Below are positions 25,301 through 36,179 of a stretch of DNA of 64,000 nucleotides, piece by piece. The DNA comes from Falciphora oryzae (taxonomy: Eukaryota; Ascomycota; Sordariomycetes; Magnaporthales; Magnaporthaceae): contig JNVV01000015.1 in assembly GCA_000733355.1 (NCBI GenBank), positions 726,663 to 790,662 on the forward strand, given 5' to 3'. Numbering within the stretch: the first letter of the stretch is position 1; the number at the start of each line of letters is the position of its first letter. Both the position numbers and the translations under genes were made by a program. The notes under the pieces are model-generated. The model did no database searches. It saw only the letters and a program-made list of their open reading frames with translations, and was not told the DNA's origin.

Positions 25301-25651
25301 CGGGCACAAACGGCGTTTCTCGTCGTAACGGCGACTCGGGGTTCGACCTTTTCAGTCGTGCGACTGAGATGACAGGGCTGCGACGACCCAATCGCCGAAC
25401 TCCAAGTCGGGTACCGACGAAAAGGCTCAGGAATCTCCAGTGTTGCCAAACAAGAAACAAAAAAAATAAGAATTAGGAAGAAAACACGAGACGGAAAGCC
25501 CCCAATAAGCCAGCGCAACGCCGATGCCACCCAGAACAGCTAAAGCCGAATCCCCGCGTGCTGCGACGAGGCGGGGATGCCAACATAGGAGGAAAACAAA
25601 AAAAAAGCCAAAAATAAGAGACTTGACCGTGTTCTCAGACGATAAAACTAC

Positions 25652-26149
25652 TTAGTTGCCAATGAAGACAGAAACCTACTCCCAAAGACAAGTCAGTCTG
25701 CTGCCCAAGGCATCACAACAGGGGCGGAGTCAGGAGATGGGTGTTCGGGGCTTACCGCCATGGCGACGCAACAGATGCTGATGTATGGACTCAGCCGCTC
25801 GCCCACTCTTGCAGACTTCCAGAATATGCCCATGAATCTGTCGTATCTGATGTTAGCCCTCGATTCGTTGTATCACCGTCGCCCCGGCCCAACTTCGCCT
25901 CCCTCCAAAAGAAGGCCTCAAACGTACCCCTCTTTCCTGTTGTCCAGCAGGGCCGGGAATATGGCGTGGACGTATGTGCTCGTGCAGATCAGGAGGAGGA
26001 TGACGAGGAGCAGCGACTGGAAATTGAACAGGGCGGCCTGTCATCGGGTTGTGTTGCGTTAGCACTGGAAAGTTGGGCGACAACAACAGCTTTTGCGCTT
26101 GCCGGCATCAGGGCAGGCAAAAGCGAGGACAGAGAGCACCACGTACCAT
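25652..26149 (-). CDS. KSH1: KSH1/TMEM167 (Kish) small secretory-pathway membrane protein
   Basis: Four exons on the minus strand are supported: 26147-26149 (the ATG alone), 25928-26037, 25756-25837 and 25652-25675, coding for 72 residues, the same length as human Kish-A. Every junction has GT-AG ends: donors GTACGT, GTACGT and GTAAGC; acceptors ACAG, ACAG and GTAG. The protein starts MAALFNFQSLLLVILLLICT, has the conserved NFQSLL and first membrane helix, the luminal HAIFPALLDNRKEGF loop, then GIFWKSARVGERLSPY and a second short helix ending VFIGN. The family acts in the early secretory pathway (Golgi), where yeast KSH1 is essential. No single exon is long enough to look like a gene, so it is easily missed. 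It is divergent from TAF13. Confidence 0.93.
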
Positions 26150-26933
26150 CTTGGCTGTTCGAGGCGCGATCAGGAGATGAAGCACCGGGGCGGGGATCTT
26201 CTTTGCGGGCGGGATGCAGGCGTCGGCGTGTCTGGCTTTTTTGTGTCCTGTTCTCGAGTCTGACGAGGACGTTCAGGCGATCCGGCCGGAGGGAGCACAG
26301 CGTTCTCTTGGGGGCAGTGTTTCGGTGGTGTTGTCGTCGCGTCGCAAGGCTGGCGTGCTCGTTGGTTGTGTGGTGGATTGATTGGGTATGCTGTCATCGG
26401 AAGAACAGCTTTTCCAATTTGCTGGTGGAAGCCAGCCTGGCCCCGGCGGCGTGGGTGTGGTCTGGCCTCCAGAATAGAGCCCCACCACCCCTGGAGCTTT
26501 CCCGCGTGTGCTGTGGGGGTTGCGCGCGCCCCCACTGATGCCGAAATTGATCCTGGTAACCTTGGAAGCTACCAGAGCCTTGGCGCGGCAGGGGATTCAG
26601 GCGGCGGCGTCGCGTTGCTGCCATCGAGAAGCATCCATCATCAATCTCTCCAGTTTAGCTGGAAAACAAAGGCGCAATCGAATCCCGAGATATTTCTGTG
26701 TTTGCGCGCAACCGAATCACAGCTGTCGACATCACCGACCGCCCGAAACGAAGTGAGAATCCGACGACGTTCGACGCGCAGTTACCCGTCCGACGACGTC
26801 CGCCTCGACCTGTCCGTTCTACCAACCAAGGGATTTTGGCGACTGCGCCGACGCAAGACGCTTCTACGCCTGCCCGCTCACGCGATACCATCTTCACCCA
26901 TTCCATGCGAGCCCCATCAACCAATAGCCCAAG
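26150..26933. promoter_or_regulatory. Shared divergent promoter of KSH1 and TAF13
   Basis: The two start codons are 784 bases apart and face away from each other, with no supportable gene between them, so both promoters and leaders must fit here or overlap. No defined box could be assigned with confidence. Confidence 0.6.
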
Positions 26934-27568
26934 ATGGAGCCCAGGGCACGGGCCGGCAAGAATGTCGGCAAGATGAACTTTGGCAACGTCGAGTGTGAGC
27001 TTGCCCCTCTGCGCGCCCTCGAAGAGCCCGTATTATAGAGCCCGGTTGGCTAACCCCAACAAAAACAGTGTCATCGCTCCTCTACGGCTGCGGCGACGTG
27101 CGCCACCCGCTCCCCGAGACCATGAAGGTGCTGGACGAGATCGCGACCGAGTTCATCCAGGGCCTGTCGTTCGAGGCGACGCGCATGGCGCAGTACTCGG
27201 GGCGGCAGAAGGTGAAATACGAGGACTTTGAGTTCTCGTTCCGCCGCAACCCCCAGTACCTCGGCCGCGTCCAGGAGGTGTTTGAGCTGAAGAAGCACAT
27301 CGCCGAGGCCCGCAAGGCGTTTAATGACGATACCCTGCTCAAGGACACGGCGGGGCTGAAGCAGCTCGCCGCCGATGCTGGCGTCGCGACGACGGCGAAC
27401 GGCAAGGCAGAGAGCGAGGCGGGCGGTGGTGCGCGGAGCGTGAGCGGGAGGAGTACTGCGGGCAGGGGGAAGAAGAGGAAGCGTGAGGATGTGGCCGAGG
27501 ACGAGGAGCTTGGAGACCAGGACGATGACCCCGAGGCCATGATGGACCTGACGGGGAAGAAGCGCTGA
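26934..27568 (+). CDS. TAF13: TFIID subunit TAF13, histone-fold protein
   Basis: Two exons, 26934-26994 and 27069-27568, give 186 residues. The donor is GTGAGC, the branch GCTAAC and the acceptor ACAG; the split codon rebuilds Leu, giving NVELSSLLYGCGDVR. Residues about 19-105 are the TAF13 histone fold: LLYGCGDVRHPLPETMKVLD, then a helix with EFIQGL, a KVKYEDFEF strand-helix, and NPQYLGRVQEVFELKK. The remaining 80 residues are an acidic and basic tail with KKRKRE, a likely nuclear signal. TAF13 pairs with TAF11 in TFIID and supports TBP function at RNA polymerase II promoters. The short first exon gives the ATG in an MEPRARAGKN context. The tail is longer than in yeast, as is common in filamentous fungi. 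Confidence 0.92.
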
Positions 27569-28169
27569 GCATGCTTGTGGTCCTGGCCTCGTCTCCTGGG
27601 GTTGATTCGGTTGCAGCGGCGGCGGCGCTACGTGTGGGCAGCCACAGCCGTTCGCCATCTCTTTTCCTCTCTCTTCTTCTTGGCTTATACTTGGTCTTTG
27701 GGCTCGGATTCCGACTCTGGGAGGTCCTTGGTATCATCATTATAATGGAGCCGGCGGCTAAAAGGCGTTATTTTCAAATGGTTTTTTTTTCTTTTTTTTT
27801 CGAGGTCTATTCAACTCACATTTTGTTTTTCATCGACTACAGGCATCACAAATATCAACCTCCACGCACGCGGTCCCATCTGATGTCGCTCGCAAATATC
27901 CAATGTCCCTACTACGCAATACGTTCCCCGATTTTCCACGATGAGCGACCCTCAACTGCCATCATGGGAGCGCGGTTCACCGAGCTGCTAGAAACTATCA
28001 AATCTACTACTCGAAACATCGGAAACTCAACGCCGGCACCCAGACCAAGCAAAGCCGGAGGATAAGGAGAGAAGAGGTCGGCGGCACCGCGAGTGGAGAG
28101 AGTCGAGGACATCCAAGTCCACAGGGTCATCAGCCGACGGGATGATCCACCCATGTCGCTCGCATGCTC
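27569..28169. other. TAF13 3' flank with possible decayed coding pieces
   Basis: Positions 27569-27780 are the likely 3' UTR. Beginning with an ATG at 27941 the plus strand reads MSDPQLPSWERGSPSC and stops at 27991. An overlapping frame from 27964 reads a plausible helix (GARFTELLETIKSTTRNIG) to a stop at 28065, and a third frame stays open to about 28200. The frame changes suggest a broken short gene, but they could be chance. Confidence 0.25.
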
Positions 28170-28412
28170 TTAATCAGGCGCACAATAAGGCACATCAAGG
28201 AGTTTAAATCTACTGTCCAAAACGGATTCGATCTCGGGCCAGCGGATTTCCTCCATCCGTTCATGGGGGCTGCTGACGGCGATATACTGAAGGTATAATA
28301 CCATCCCCGCGGTCCGTACCTTAGCCAAGATCGTCACGGCCCCGCCGCTAATCATAAGATCTTTTTTTTTCCCCTCTCCATGATGGCGTGTCACCGCAAT
28401 GCCTCTGTCAGC
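28170..28412 (-). pseudogene. In-frame continuation after the TAG of the upstream orphan gene
   Basis: The minus-strand frame of the adjacent 82-residue gene stays open for about 80 codons after its TAG (28413-28415), ending in TAA at 28170-28172. The last part, about 30 residues with HERMEEIRWPEIESVLD and FKLLDVPYCAPD, has protein-like composition. Either this is the broken 3' half of a once longer gene, a separate small gene starting at the internal ATG near 28355, or chance. No short intron in the right phase removes the TAG. Confidence 0.3.
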
Positions 28413-28721
28413 CTACAGCTGGGCCCAGAGCTGCTTGATGTCGTCATCCCGAGATGTGGAGGACATTCCGTCACGGGAAATGGAGAAGAACATCGCGACG
28501 ATGTTCCAAGATGCCTGCACCTTGCCCCAAGCTATTCACAAAATGAATCACGCATTATACACACACCTTACGACCACACGCGTTAACTTACACCGAGTAA
28601 ACCCGGTTTTGCGTTGTTGTTTGGCGAAACGAGAGATTTCTGCCGTGAAATCCTGGCAGCCGGAAACCATCTTGTCCATATCCGGCGGCGGAAAGCCCGC
28701 ATTCCCATCGTTGGATGCCAT
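28413..28721 (-). CDS. Hypothetical 82-residue protein, two exons
   Basis: Exons 28592-28721 and 28413-28531 on the minus strand are joined over a 60-base intron with donor GTAAGT and acceptor ATAG; the split codon makes Ser. The product starts MASNDGNAGFPPPDMDKMVS, continues with a helix containing QDFTAEISRFAKQQRK, then SWGKVQASWNIVAMFFSISR, and ends DDIKQLWAQL before TAG. Both exons are coding-like and the intron fits well, which supports a real or recently lost gene. I do not recognise the family. The hydrophobic WNIVAMFFSI segment is too short for a confident membrane helix. The frame continues beyond the stop (see the neighbouring entry), so this may be the 5' half of a disrupted gene. 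Confidence 0.5.
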
Positions 28722-29284
28722 CGTGAGGGTTGGGTGTTGGTAAGCGGAGGAGGAGCTTTGTTAGTTTCGCGTTTACGGTATTCGGTAACATACATGATCC
28801 GGCTCTGTAATTTCGAAGTTACGTTCGGCGTCCCCATCATGTCCTTGGTCTCGCACAAGAGAGGCCTCACCATAGCTGAGAGTACGCGCTGCTGCTTGCT
28901 ATGGGAAGGAGCCGAACTCGACTTGGCTCGACGGGAGGGTTCGACGGCCTGAATACATTCATAGAATAGGTACTCATCGCCCAAAACCCCGGGCCGGTGG
29001 GGTGATGGACGGGCTGACGGGGAAGACCCGACCTCGCACCGCCCAGCTCGCATTGTGGATGCACGGGGTGGGGGCGCATCGGCGGGTGACTGGCGAGAGC
29101 GGCCCGGTGGTCGGTCACCCGCCGCCAGTCACCCGTCGGCGGAAAAAGACGCATGAGCCAACCAGGAAATCGCCGGCCGATGGTTGGGCCTAACCCGGGT
29201 TTTGCGATATCGGCCGGGAATGCAGAAAAGAGGAAAGCCGCCCTTGCCTACCAGCGAAGCGGGGTCGTTTATGCACTTTTGCCC
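28722..29284. other. Intergenic, no gene seen
   Basis: A GC-rich stretch with an imperfect GGTGACTGGC/CGCCAGTCACC inverted repeat near 29085-29130. No supported frame was found. Confidence 0.5.
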
Positions 29285-29716
29285 TCATTCTTTGAACATC
29301 TGCTGCAGGGCGCCACCCTCCACCATGGAAAAAAGTGGTGACGGGGGCATACGCCATGTTGTAGCCGCCGCTGGCGCACCCTCTTTCACCGGCTGCAGCC
29401 TCTGGCTCGGACTTCGGCAACGCTGGCATTCATTGGCGGAGGACTTTGCCATCCCTGGTGCATCCCCGCACCACCTACATCCGTAGCCTCCGACCCGGGC
29501 AGCCTGCTCCAGCAGCCCATGTTTGGGCGTGTCTGGCCGGCCGGTCTGTTTCCTGTCTGGGTAGCCATGGCACTGTGTCTGGATGTGGCAATCTCCGCCC
29601 TCCCCCGCTCTGTGTGCCTGTCCCATGTCGGTATAAGTAAAGGATTTCGCCGCCGAGTTATCTGTGGTCTGTGATGTCACATCGGCCTTTGGCTTGTTGG
29701 TTGTTGGGTCTGCCAT
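29285..29716 (-). CDS. Doubtful hypothetical protein of 143 residues with a four-cysteine motif
   Basis: A single minus-strand frame starts with ATG at 29716 and ends at 29285. The amino end, MADPTTNKPKADVTSQTTDN, is polar and typical of small fungal proteins. The middle has CHIQTQC and then CRWC...CQRC (C-x2-C-x13-C-x2-C), the spacing of a zinc ribbon. The carboxy end is less protein-like. The start lies only 142 bases from the start of the transporter gene on the other strand, which leaves little room for two promoters. No family is recognised. Chance open frames of this length are common in GC-rich DNA, so the call is weak. Confidence 0.3.
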   Translation of the reverse strand: MADPTTNKPKADVTSQTTDNSAAKSFTYTDMGQAHRAGEGGDCHIQTQCHGYPDRKQTGRPDTPKHGLLEQAARVGGYGCRWCGDAPGMAKSSANECQRCRSPSQRLQPVKEGAPAAATTWRMPPSPLFSMVEGGALQQMFKE

Positions 29717-29858
29717 ATCCAGCTTTGTTTAAATAACCAACCCCCTGAGCTCTCATATTGTTCCATTGCTAGAGCCTCCGTATTGGGATCCGTCGTGGGT
29801 GTCCACTTGGATGCTTGTGTCTTTGTCGAGGTGGATATATCTCAAGATCCAGCCCAAA

Positions 29859-31328
29859 ATGAGCCTAAAACAGACTGTTCGGTCCAAAGCCGAGTCCATC
29901 CCCTTGGAAAACGACAGCAGCAGCGGCGGTAGCAGCACCGATGGCGCACCGCCATCACAGCCCCCACGCCCCTCCATGCTCAAGGCGCGGGTACACTCTG
30001 TATGGACCCGGCACCGCGCCGCGATCCTCATGCTGGGCGCGACCTTTTGCGGCGTCGGCATGAACACCTGCGCACGCTTCCTCGAGCACGGCGGCACCGA
30101 TCCATCGCGTCCGCCCATGCACCCGATGCAGCTGCTCTTCGTGCGTATGTTCATCACCGTCGTCTTCAGCAGAGCCTACATGCGCTGGCGGCCCGAGCCG
30201 CAGTTCCCCTGGGGCGCGCGCGAGATCCGCCTGCTGCTGCTCCTGCGCGGCGCCTGCGGCTTCTTCGGCATCTGGGGCATGTGGCAGTCCATGATGTACC
30301 TGCCGCTGGCCGAGGCGATCGTCATCACGTTCCTCGCGCCGTCCGTCACGGGATACGTGTGCCACATCCTCATCCACGAGCCCTTTACGCGCCTGGAGCA
30401 GATCGCGTCGTTTGTGGCCCTGGCTGGCGTCGTGATCATCGCCCGCCCGACGTCGCTGCTGGGTTTGGGCGGGGGAGAGGCGGCAGGTAGTTCGCGGCAT
30501 GAGTGGGCTGCTGGAAATAACGCGACTTATGCCGGGACGGACACCGCCGACGGAGCAGGGGATGAGGTCACGCCTGCGCAGCGGCTGGGCGCCATTGGCA
30601 TTGCGCTCATCGGTGTGCTGGGCACCGCAGGGGCCTTCACGACCATCCGGAAAATAGGCACGCGTGCAAACCCGCTCGTAACAACTTATGTATGTGGCCT
30701 TGTTTCCCTTCCTCTCTGGCCAGCGGCACCAAAACGCTGATACAAGACACTTCGCTTACCATAGTACTTCGCCTGGATGTGCACCATCGTCGCCCTCGTC
30801 GCCCTCGTGTTCGCGCCGATCCTGGACATTGCGCAGCCGGAGCTGCGGTTTCGGCTGCTGCACGGCGCGTGGGAGTGGCTCCTGCTGCTCATCATCTGCG
30901 TGGCTGGATTCCTGACGCAGTTCCTGCTCACGGCCAGCCTGGGCGGCGTCAAGGGCGGCAGCGCGGCGAGCCAGGCGGCGACGCGGAACCGGGCCATGTC
31001 CATGACGTACACGGCCATGGTCTTTGCGGCCGTCAGCGACAAGCTCGTGTTCGATATCGAGATGAGCGCCGCGACTTTTGTGGGCTCCGTGCTGATCATC
31101 GGGAGCGCCATGTGGGCTGCGTTTTCCAAGAAGGAGGAGGAGCCGGCGGCGGAGCGGCCGCGGGATAGTGATTTGGAGTCGGGTGCTGGAGGTGCGGCTG
31201 CGCCTGCTGGTGGGGATGGGGAGAGTGCCCGGCTGCTTGCGGATGAGGAGGAGGGGTCCAGTGACGAGGAGTCTAGTGACGAGGGATCTGGTGGTGACGA
31301 GGATGGGACAAGGAAAGCAACTCGTTGA
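29859..31328 (+). CDS. DMT-superfamily (EamA/SLC35G-like) membrane transporter
   Basis: Exons 29859-30689 and 30765-31328 give 464 residues. The donor is GTATGT, the acceptor ATAG, phase 0, joining VTTY to YFAWMC. The ATG at 29859 is the first in the frame; upstream the frame has only TTG. The amino end (about 60 residues) is cytosolic and Ser/Gly/Pro-rich. About ten hydrophobic segments follow in two EamA halves: the first half has NTCARFLE, FVRMFITVVFSRAYMRWR, RGACGFFGIWGMWQSM and LAEAIVITFLAPS; the second has AGAFTTIRKIG and a LTASLGGVKGGSAA motif. The tail is very acidic, with SDEESSDEGSGGDED. DMT proteins of this class move nucleotide sugars or small metabolites across plasma or Golgi membranes; the substrate cannot be told from sequence. 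Confidence 0.85.
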
Positions 31329-31596
31329 GAGGACAGGGCCATTTTGGGATAGAGCCATAGAGAATGGTGTGCAAAGTATGAAATACTGTTCAGGAGGGAA
31401 TGCACATCGCTATATTGGACTGATGGGCAGAACGTTGTCCAAATATAATGGGCATTTCCCCAAATGCCGTCGCCTGGGACCGACTGACAGCCGTGGAGGG
31501 CGGATAGTGGAAAATGGTATCAAGACCAGGAAGCAAACAAGCAGACAGCCTTATCAGCCCCAAAGTCAGGGCCTGCCCCCAACAAGCTCCAGAGGC

Positions 31597-31646
31597 CTCG
31601 AGATGGTCGAGGGGTAAAGAGCCGAGCTCATCCCTTCGATCTCGAG
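31597..31646. repeat. Fifty-base imperfect palindrome, tRNA-like
   Basis: CTCGAGAT at 31597-31604 pairs perfectly with ATCTCGAG at 31639-31646. Inside, CGAGGGG and CCCTTCG pair with one wobble. The left side contains GATGGTCGAGGGGTAA, similar to a tRNA D arm, and the right side has TTCGATCTC, similar to a T loop. It may be a tRNA fossil or simply a hairpin. Confidence 0.5.
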
Positions 31647-31674
31647 ATCGTGATTTAGAGAACGAGTATTGCGC

Positions 31675-31744
31675 AGGTATCCCACCGCGGGTGTAATTTC
31701 CCTGCTACTATAGGTGTCCCATCGGGGGTGTAATTATATCCTGC
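31675..31744. repeat. Two degenerate tandem copies of a 31-33 base unit
   Basis: The unit AGGTATCCCACCGCGGGTGT (31675-) recurs at 31712 as AGGTGTCCCATCGGGGGTGT. Both continue TAATT and end CCTGC. About six bases separate the copies. Confidence 0.6.
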
Positions 31745-32087
31745 ACTTTGGAAAGAAGGAGCTTGTAAGAAAACCACCGGGGTTTTCGTAGCCAGCCACC
31801 TAAAAAGGTGGTCGGTGAGCTTTTGCAATTTTTTTTTTTCCCTTCACCTTTTGTTTTATTTTCTCTGTTCGTTACTGGTAGGTGGCGGCGTTGTTCGTGA
31901 TATCAAGCCCCGTTTGGGGAACAGGAGCCAAGAAGTCGACATATGTCACGTGACGGCGCTTCTGGCTGCAGGGAGCTTCCCAGGCCGCCGCTCAATGGCT
32001 GCGGCGCGGCTCCAACTTTTTTCTGGTGGCACATCTGCAAGAGCTCCAAAGCAGACGCGCGCGAGAATCGAACTCCCGGGCCGCTAA

Positions 32088-33854
<1,767 letters not shown>

Positions 33855-36012
33855 GGCATGAAAGGAAGGATAGCATGAATCGCAATGATGATACCTTGTG
33901 TTTTTATTATTTTGTTTTTGTATTTCGCCAATTCTACCTAATGTTGGGATCTCCCATCGGGGCGTCGTTTAAAAACGTTGCTTGTTTCGGGAGTCGTCGG
34001 GGGGCAACCTGGGCCAAGAAAAAAGAGTGGCAGGAGAAAAGGGAGTAATCGCGAACAGAAGACTGGGGGAGGCTGAAATTAAAGTCTGGATGGCGGTCTT
34101 TCTCCCTTGGCTAAACTGAGGTCGTCTGAGATGAGGACGGGACCGGCCAACGGGATGGGACCCAGAGATGGCAGGGATGCGCTGTGCGGCTCGGCGGGTT
34201 GGTGTTTGTTTGCTCACCCCTTTCCGCTCACCGTGCGTTGCATTGGGCTTGCCTTTATCGACAGCGAGCCAGAGCACGATGGGTCGGCGTGTCAAGGCCT
34301 GCCCTGACGCTGCAGTGTCAACCCAAACACTCAAGCTACCCGGAAAAGGAGCGTGGCACTCTAGCCTAGGCGTGTAGGATCACGTGGAGACAAAAGATAA
34401 AAAAGCCTGCCGCGACCGATGGACGATTTCTCGTGCCCCATTGTCTTTGTGCCGGGATTCACAAGCACCGCACGCATTCCTGGGCAGAAAGGGCGTGGCG
34501 GCCCGGTGGTTTTTGCATTCCAGTGCCCGCGCCGGAAAGGGAGAAGGCCGTTATTGTTGCCGATGCTGCGGCCGCTGCCTTGTAGCTCCTTTGGCAGTCA
34601 GTAATAGAATGAACTGCTGAAGGATGGATAAGAAGCTGGAGGCGAGGGAATGCCGCAAGATCAAAAATGGAAGATGATAGCTGAAGAATAAAAGAGCCGG
34701 TGTCTCGTGACTTCTGTCTCTATAATCTCGTCTGTCTCTTTCCCTCTCTTTTTCTCGTTCGTGGGCCCAGCATTGACCTGCCCGTCGGCCGCGAACGGAA
34801 TGCTTCTGCAAACGCCGGAGCCAAAGGACAAAGAACAAGAGGGAGGACACACGGTTACGGTCTTAGCTGGCAACGGCTTTGGCTCCCTGTACATTCCCGA
34901 GACACGACTCCTGCAGACGGCGAGTCGAATCGGTCGTCCGCTTTCTCTCAGCATTATCCTTCAGGAAAAAAAAGAAAAGAAAAGAAAAGAAAGAAAGGCG
35001 TCCATATCCGGCAGTGCCACCTATTCGATGTATCATTTTCCCACGCTCTCAGCCCAAGTATCTCCGAGGTACTCCCTCGCCAGCTGTCAAGGTGCTTCTG
35101 CCATACCGACATAGGCACCTGGTTTGACTTACACGTCACAATACGGGCTGCATACGAGCTGCATGCTGGGGTGACGACCGTCGTTGTGCCTTGCTCCCCC
35201 TCCTCCAGCTGCTGCTGCTGCTGGCAGCCTAGCCAGCTGCCTACCTTACTCCTGAGGCACCAAAGTCAGCACCCGGATTGCCACAGGTCCGCCCTCAGGG
35301 GGACATGGTTTTTGCGAGAACAAAGAAAGACGACCCGGAACAAGAGCCTGATTGGGAGCAGGACGCGTGCAAAAAAACATTTCCCCTTCTCTCGTCGGGT
35401 CCTTCAAACACCCCGCTGCCGCTGCTATCCTCAATCCTCTTGTTCTTTTCCTTCTTCCTCCCTTATTTTCCTCTATCGACTCTCGATCTCTCGGTCCCAC
35501 ACCTCGCTCGCCGTGTCACCACCCTCCCTGTCCCGACAGCATCACTTGGTGATATCACATTACCCAAGCGTTGTTCCCAGCAGAGAAATAAAAAGTGACA
35601 GAATCGAGCCAGCCAGACAGGCATCACCCTTCCATTCTCTCTATTCTGATCGGCTCAGCTCTCAGCCAGCCAGCCCGCCGCCCGTCCCCGCCCCTTTCTT
35701 TTTTCCCCTCCCCGTCGTAGCGTTCTGATCTCTCCGTTTGCGCAGTACCCATCTCCCCCAGAGACCACCACCAACATACCGCACAGGGATTTTTTCTTCC
35801 TTTCCCAATACCTTTCTTCTCATATCCTATTTTATCTCCCCTGCAGGTAATATTACTGTATCTGCATCAGCCAGCTGGCAATATCAGCCGGCAAAGAACC
35901 AATAAAAAAAAGAAACGAGAAAAAAAGAACAAGACGGATGGTGGACCTGACCCCTTTATCCTACCACCTCCCACAGCGCAACTCGCCGACAAGAAAGGCG
36001 AGCCAACGCACC
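33855..36012. other. Intergenic region and leader of the HMG gene
   Basis: Positions 33855-34050 are probably the RVB1 3' UTR. No supported gene follows. From about 35390 to 35880 the plus strand is strongly CT-rich with CCTCC and TTTTCC runs, the usual look of a fungal promoter with a long leader, so the HMG mRNA leader may be several hundred bases. Upstream ATGs exist there and could act as uORFs. Confidence 0.5.
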
Positions 36013-36122
36013 ATGCAGACGAGGTCGAGCGGCGCCCTCGGGACGACGACGAGACAGCAGTCTGCCGGGCCATCCGCCAACCAAGCAGCCTCGCACGCCA
36101 ACACCAACGCTCGGGCAGTCGC

Positions 36123-36179
<57 letters not shown>

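Larger units (their letters stand above)
13526..25651. other. Twelve-kilobase intergenic region without a supportable protein gene
   Basis: The region separates the SOK1-like start from the KSH1 stop. The part nearest SOK1 (to about 15600) is pyrimidine-rich on the minus strand and is presumably its promoter and leader. Frames of up to 564 codons (minus 13889-15583) occur but are Ser/Pro/Arg/Leu-rich and lack family features. I looked for short spliced genes like KSH1 and found none. Contents are simple repeats, homopolymer runs (15 A at 16716-16730, purine tracts near 18800-18830) and dispersed pyrimidine tracts. Non-coding transcripts cannot be excluded. Confidence 0.5.

Noticed and set aside
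25741..26538. Open frame of 265 codons on the plus strand
   Set aside because: It is antisense to the KSH1 exons and has no family features of its own.
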